The translations under genes and the position numbers were made by a program. Positions 61,119 to 64,000 of a stretch of DNA of 64,000 bases are shown here, piece after piece (position 1 is the first letter of the stretch; every line of letters starts with the position of its first letter). Where the stretch lies: the NCBI GenBank assembly GCA_963707435.1, contig CAVPPF010000007.1, positions 1-64,000 on the forward strand, given 5' to 3'. The notes under the pieces are model-generated. The model made no database searches. It saw only the letters and a program-made list of their open reading frames with translations, and was not told the origin of the DNA. Source of the stretch: UBA4744 sp963707435 (GTDB taxonomy: Bacteria > Actinomycetota > Acidimicrobiia > Spongiisociales > UBA4744).

Positions 61119-62342
61119 ATGGCGAAAATGGGAAGTTCGTTCAACCGTCTGTGGGCGGCCTCGGCCATCTCCAATATTGGTGACGGGGTGATGGGTGCGG
61201 CGTTTCCGCTCCTGGTTGCATCGATCACCCGCGACCCGGTGCTGGTGTCTGGAGCGAGCGTGATCGGCCGTTTGCCCTGGTTCCTGTTCGCGTTGATATC
61301 GGGCGCGTTGGTCGATCGGCTGGATCGGCGCCGGGTGATGATCTGGACCGATGTCTTTCGGGCGGCCGTGGTTGGGGGGCTGGCCGCACTGATTGCTGCG
61401 GACCAGGCCGGGCTGGCCGTCATCTACGGGGTGGCATTCCTGCTCGGGTCTGCCGAAACGATGTTCGATACCAGTGCGGAAGCGATCGTCCCGCGGCTCG
61501 TCGAATCCGGGAACTTGACGTCCGCCAACGGCCGCCTGCAGGCAACGGAGTGGCTGGCCGGGACGTTTGCGGGGCCACCCGCCGGGGCAGCGCTGTTTGC
61601 GTTGGCGGCCGCGACGCCGTTTCTGGTGAACTCGGTGAGTTTTCTGGTTGCCGCTCTGGTGGTCGCAATGATTGCCGGGCAGTTCACCTCGGAACGAACC
61701 GGCGGCCCCGCATCGATCAAACAAGATATCGGTGTAGGGCTGCGGTGGCTCTGGCGAAATCGAGTGTTGCGCACCCTTTCGCTGATGGCCGGCGGAATCA
61801 ACCTGTTCTCCACCGGGATCATCGCCATCTTCGTGCTCTATGCCCAGGATATTTTGGGCGTGAGCGAGGTTGGCTTCGGTGTCTTGCTCACCGTGTTCGG
61901 AGTGGGCGGCCTCGCCGGGGCGGTGGCGAGTCGATTCACCGTTGCCCGGTTGGGTCCGGGAGTGACCGTCCATGCGGTCGTGGTCCTCGGAGCAGCGTTG
62001 TCGGCGGCCATGGGTGCCCTCTCGAATGTGTATGTCGTTGGCGGCCTGCTGCTGCTCTACGGCTTCGTTGTCATCCACTGGAACGTCGTCGCAGTCACGC
62101 TCCGCCAGCAGTTGGTGCCGGATGAACTGCGGGGGCGGGTCGCAGGCGTCGCCCGGTTGATCGCATGGGGGACCCAGCCACTGGGCGCGCTGCTGGGAGG
62201 TCTGCTGGCGGCCGGCTTTGGGCTAGAAGCGCCGTTCTACCTGGCCGCAGTGGCCTGGGCCGTGATGACCGCGATCACCATTCCGATCGTCAACAACCGG
62301 TCGATACGCGAGCTCCAACAAGCCCACGATCAGGCCCGGTGA
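61119..62342 (+). CDS. MFS transporter, EntS-like
   Basis: A 407-residue transporter of about 12 helices with RLWAASAISNIGDGVMGAAF at the start and DRLDRRRVMIWTDVFRA near residue 75, both typical of the enterobactin-exporter EntS/MFS-3 group. The ATG at 61119 follows GGGAGG by six bases. It is divergent from acs, and its stop is at the very edge of the convergent GyrI-like gene (62342/62343). Substrate unknown; no siderophore genes are seen. Confidence 0.88.
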   Translation: MAKMGSSFNRLWAASAISNIGDGVMGAAFPLLVASITRDPVLVSGASVIGRLPWFLFALISGALVDRLDRRRVMIWTDVFRAAVVGGLAALIAADQAGLAVIYGVAFLLGSAETMFDTSAEAIVPRLVESGNLTSANGRLQATEWLAGTFAGPPAGAALFALAAATPFLVNSVSFLVAALVVAMIAGQFTSERTGGPASIKQDIGVGLRWLWRNRVLRTLSLMAGGINLFSTGIIAIFVLYAQDILGVSEVGFGVLLTVFGVGGLAGAVASRFTVARLGPGVTVHAVVVLGAALSAAMGALSNVYVVGGLLLLYGFVVIHWNVVAVTLRQQLVPDELRGRVAGVARLIAWGTQPLGALLGGLLAAGFGLEAPFYLAAVAWAVMTAITIPIVNNRSIRELQQAHDQAR

Positions 62343-62948
62343 TCACTCGATCGGCTGGCGGATGATGGTCTTCAGTTTTTCGGGTGCCGATCGATTGGGG
62401 TCGCCGATATAGATCTCGTGGTGCTTGCCCCGCAGCGAGTACCCCTGTTCGCGGATGAACGCATGGAGCTTCTCGATGGTGGGGGCCTCGTCGGCGTAGG
62501 GGCCGAGGTGCATGATCTGGGCGGCGAGTCCCTCGTTGAAGACCTCGAGCCGCAACTCGTCGAAGATGGGCAGCGGTTCCTTCTTCCTGGCCGTTTCCCG
62601 GGCGGCCTCGAATCGCTCTCCGGTGATGTAGTCGGGCTGCATGATCATCAGGGTCCAGAACCATCGGTCTTTCATGCTGAAATCGAAATCCCCGTCGGGA
62701 AGCCACCACAAGCCCTGCAGGGGCATCACCGAATAGGCGACTTGCTCGTCGGCCTTGATCGCAAATCGCAAGGTGTATGCCACTGGATAGAGGCCGGACA
62801 TGATCTCGGGGAAGCGGGGGCTGGTGTTCGGGTTCCCGGAGCCGTCCGCCATCAGGTATTGCAGCGGAGGCACGTCGACGATGACCGGCCGGTCCCGGGG
62901 CGCCGAATACAGCCCGCGGTATTCCTTCTTGAAGTCGATGGTCTTCAA
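62343..62948 (-). CDS. GyrI-like small-molecule-binding domain protein
   Basis: A 201-residue protein of the GyrI-like/SOUL-superfamily type. It begins KTIDFKKEYRGLYSAPRDRP and has PPLQYLMADGSGNPN, WWLPDGDFDF and a late HHEIYIGDPNRSAPEKLKTI, all standard for these proteins. Relatives bind cationic hydrophobic drugs or hydrolyse toxic acyl compounds. The start is TTG at 62948, with GGAGGG about six bases upstream; the frame is open to 62978 but has no better start. Convergent with the MFS gene. Confidence 0.87.
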   Translation of the reverse strand: MKTIDFKKEYRGLYSAPRDRPVIVDVPPLQYLMADGSGNPNTSPRFPEIMSGLYPVAYTLRFAIKADEQVAYSVMPLQGLWWLPDGDFDFSMKDRWFWTLMIMQPDYITGERFEAARETARKKEPLPIFDELRLEVFNEGLAAQIMHLGPYADEAPTIEKLHAFIREQGYSLRGKHHEIYIGDPNRSAPEKLKTIIRQPIE

Positions 62949-63089
62949 CGGATCCCTCCTCTGCTCTGCCCCATGCATACTGCCCGGGGAGGAAGTCGTC
63001 TAGGGGCCATAAGGCCCATGTGGGGTGGTTCGATCGATCGGGCGGAGATAGCGGTGGAACCGGCCGCATCGACCTGGCAGCATGGCGCG

Positions 63090-64000
63090 ATGGAACACGC
63101 GGACTTTGTTGTCATCGGTGCCGGCATTGCCGGCGCCTCGGCCGCCTACCGCCTCGCCCGGCACGGCCGGGTCGTGGTACTCGAGGGGGAAGCCGCCGCC
63201 GGGTACCACACGACCGGGCGGTCGGCTGCTCTGTTCACCGTGAGTTTCGAGATCGGAGTGGTGCGCAAGCTGGCGACGGCCAGCCGATCGTTCTTCGAGC
63301 AGCCACCGGCCGGCTTCAGCGGCGTGCGCCTCCTGGGGAGCCTGCCCTTTCTGTTCATCGCCCGCCGGGACCAGGCCGATGCGCTCAAAGAAGCCCTTGA
63401 CTCCGTCGGTGACTTCCCGTCCGTGCGGATGGTCGACGCCGACGAGGCTCGAGCGCTGTGTCCCATCCTGCGGGAGGGCTATGTACGAGCGGGTCTCTAC
63501 GAGGCAGGAGCGGGGAGCCTCGATGTTGATGCGCTCTTGCAGGGCTATCTGCACGGCGTCCGGGCTGCGGGGGGAGTGGTGCAGTTCCGCTCACGGGTCG
63601 TTGCTCTCGAGCGCACCGGCGGCAGGTGGGTTGTTGGCACCGAAGCCGGCCGGATCGAAACGAGCGTCGTGGTCAATGCGGCCGGGGCGTGGGCCGATCA
63701 GATCGGTGAGCTGGCAGGCGCGCGTCCCGTCGGTCTGGTGCCGAAGCGCCGCACGGCGTTTACCTTTCCCGCACCGCCCGGTGCGGATCCAAAGTCGTGG
63801 CCGGTCGTCTGCGACATCGATGAGGACTTCTACTTCAAGCCGGAGTCAACCCAGCTGATGGGCAGCCTCGCCGAGGAGACCCCGATGGAACCTCACGACG
63901 TTCGCCCCGAGGAGATAGACGTTGCGCTCGCGATCGAGCGCATTGAAGCCGCCACCACGCTGCAGATTCGCAGCGTGTCCTCCACCTGGGCCGGACTTCG
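63090..64000 (+). CDS. FAD-dependent D-arginine dehydrogenase (DauA)-like, truncated by window edge
   Basis: About 303 residues are visible; the gene continues past the right edge. The FAD motif VVIGAGIAGASAAYRLARHG is at residues 7-26, and the next strand VVVLEGEAAAGYHTTGRSAA follows directly. The segment VNAAGAWADQIGELAG near residue 195, then PKRRTAFTF, and finally the ATTLQIRSVSSTWAGLR region match P. aeruginosa D-arginine dehydrogenase, which oxidises D-amino acids to 2-oxo acids. The C-terminal substrate-binding end is missing, so the exact specificity stays open. ATG 63090 is taken as start. Confidence 0.83.
   Translation, partial: MEHADFVVIGAGIAGASAAYRLARHGRVVVLEGEAAAGYHTTGRSAALFTVSFEIGVVRKLATASRSFFEQPPAGFSGVRLLGSLPFLFIARRDQADALKEALDSVGDFPSVRMVDADEARALCPILREGYVRAGLYEAGAGSLDVDALLQGYLHGVRAAGGVVQFRSRVVALERTGGRWVVGTEAGRIETSVVVNAAGAWADQIGELAGARPVGLVPKRRTAFTFPAPPGADPKSWPVVCDIDEDFYFKPESTQLMGSLAEETPMEPHDVRPEEIDVALAIERIEAATTLQIRSVSSTWAGL

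Overview
The window is GC-rich (about 64% by eye) with dense, mostly intact bacterial genes. Several families point to an actinobacterium: two F420/deazaflavin-type Ddn-like proteins (DUF385), an LppX/LprG-type lipoprotein paired with an MFS pump, Lon with a possible HspR half-site upstream, GlgX, and a tandem-GNAT protein. My best guess is an Acidimicrobiia-like lineage. That is an inference, because no rRNA or taxonomic marker is present. I saw no tRNA, rRNA, CRISPR array, insertion sequence or prophage.

Layout. 1-7.2 kb: the end of ppc, then a minus-strand run of iorB, iorA, an MBL hydrolase, a one-domain asparaginase-like protein, a B12-binding protein with the CarH light-sensing signature, purU and a class V aminotransferase. 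7.3-13 kb: small membrane or secreted proteins, an MFS transporter, glgX and three overlapping small genes. 13-30.4 kb: lon, prolyl oligopeptidase, an Nfu_N/HEAT protein, a receiver protein that seems to start at ATC, SDR, VOC, GNAT, DEAD-box and alcohol dehydrogenase genes, and typA/bipA with one frameshift.

30.4-41.96 kb is the most remarkable part. A yeast-type cytosine deaminase is divergent from a ten-gene operon encoding a barbiturase/cyanuric acid hydrolase-family enzyme, DUF2877 + FdrA + DUF1116 (the AllHFG carbamoyltransferase set), a three-subunit molybdenum hydroxylase, an unknown GNAT-like protein, a thiolase-like protein lacking the usual cysteine, and a DUF35 protein. The operon ends in a strong terminator. 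I read it as a candidate oxidative pyrimidine pathway: cytosine to uracil to barbiturate to ureidomalonate, followed by phosphorolysis that yields carbamoyl phosphate. The order of steps is inferred.

41.98-45.5 kb holds two secreted-protein genes broken by at least eight frameshifts. 45.8-50.8 kb holds two sensor kinases, a LuxR-type regulator and a repetitive secreted protein. 50.8-64 kb holds a TGS GTPase, a frameshifted DUF385 protein, SRPBCC and methyltransferase genes, an SDR, a CoA-binding protein, ndh, an lprG/P55-like pair, acs, an MFS transporter, a GyrI-like protein and a truncated DauA-like oxidase.
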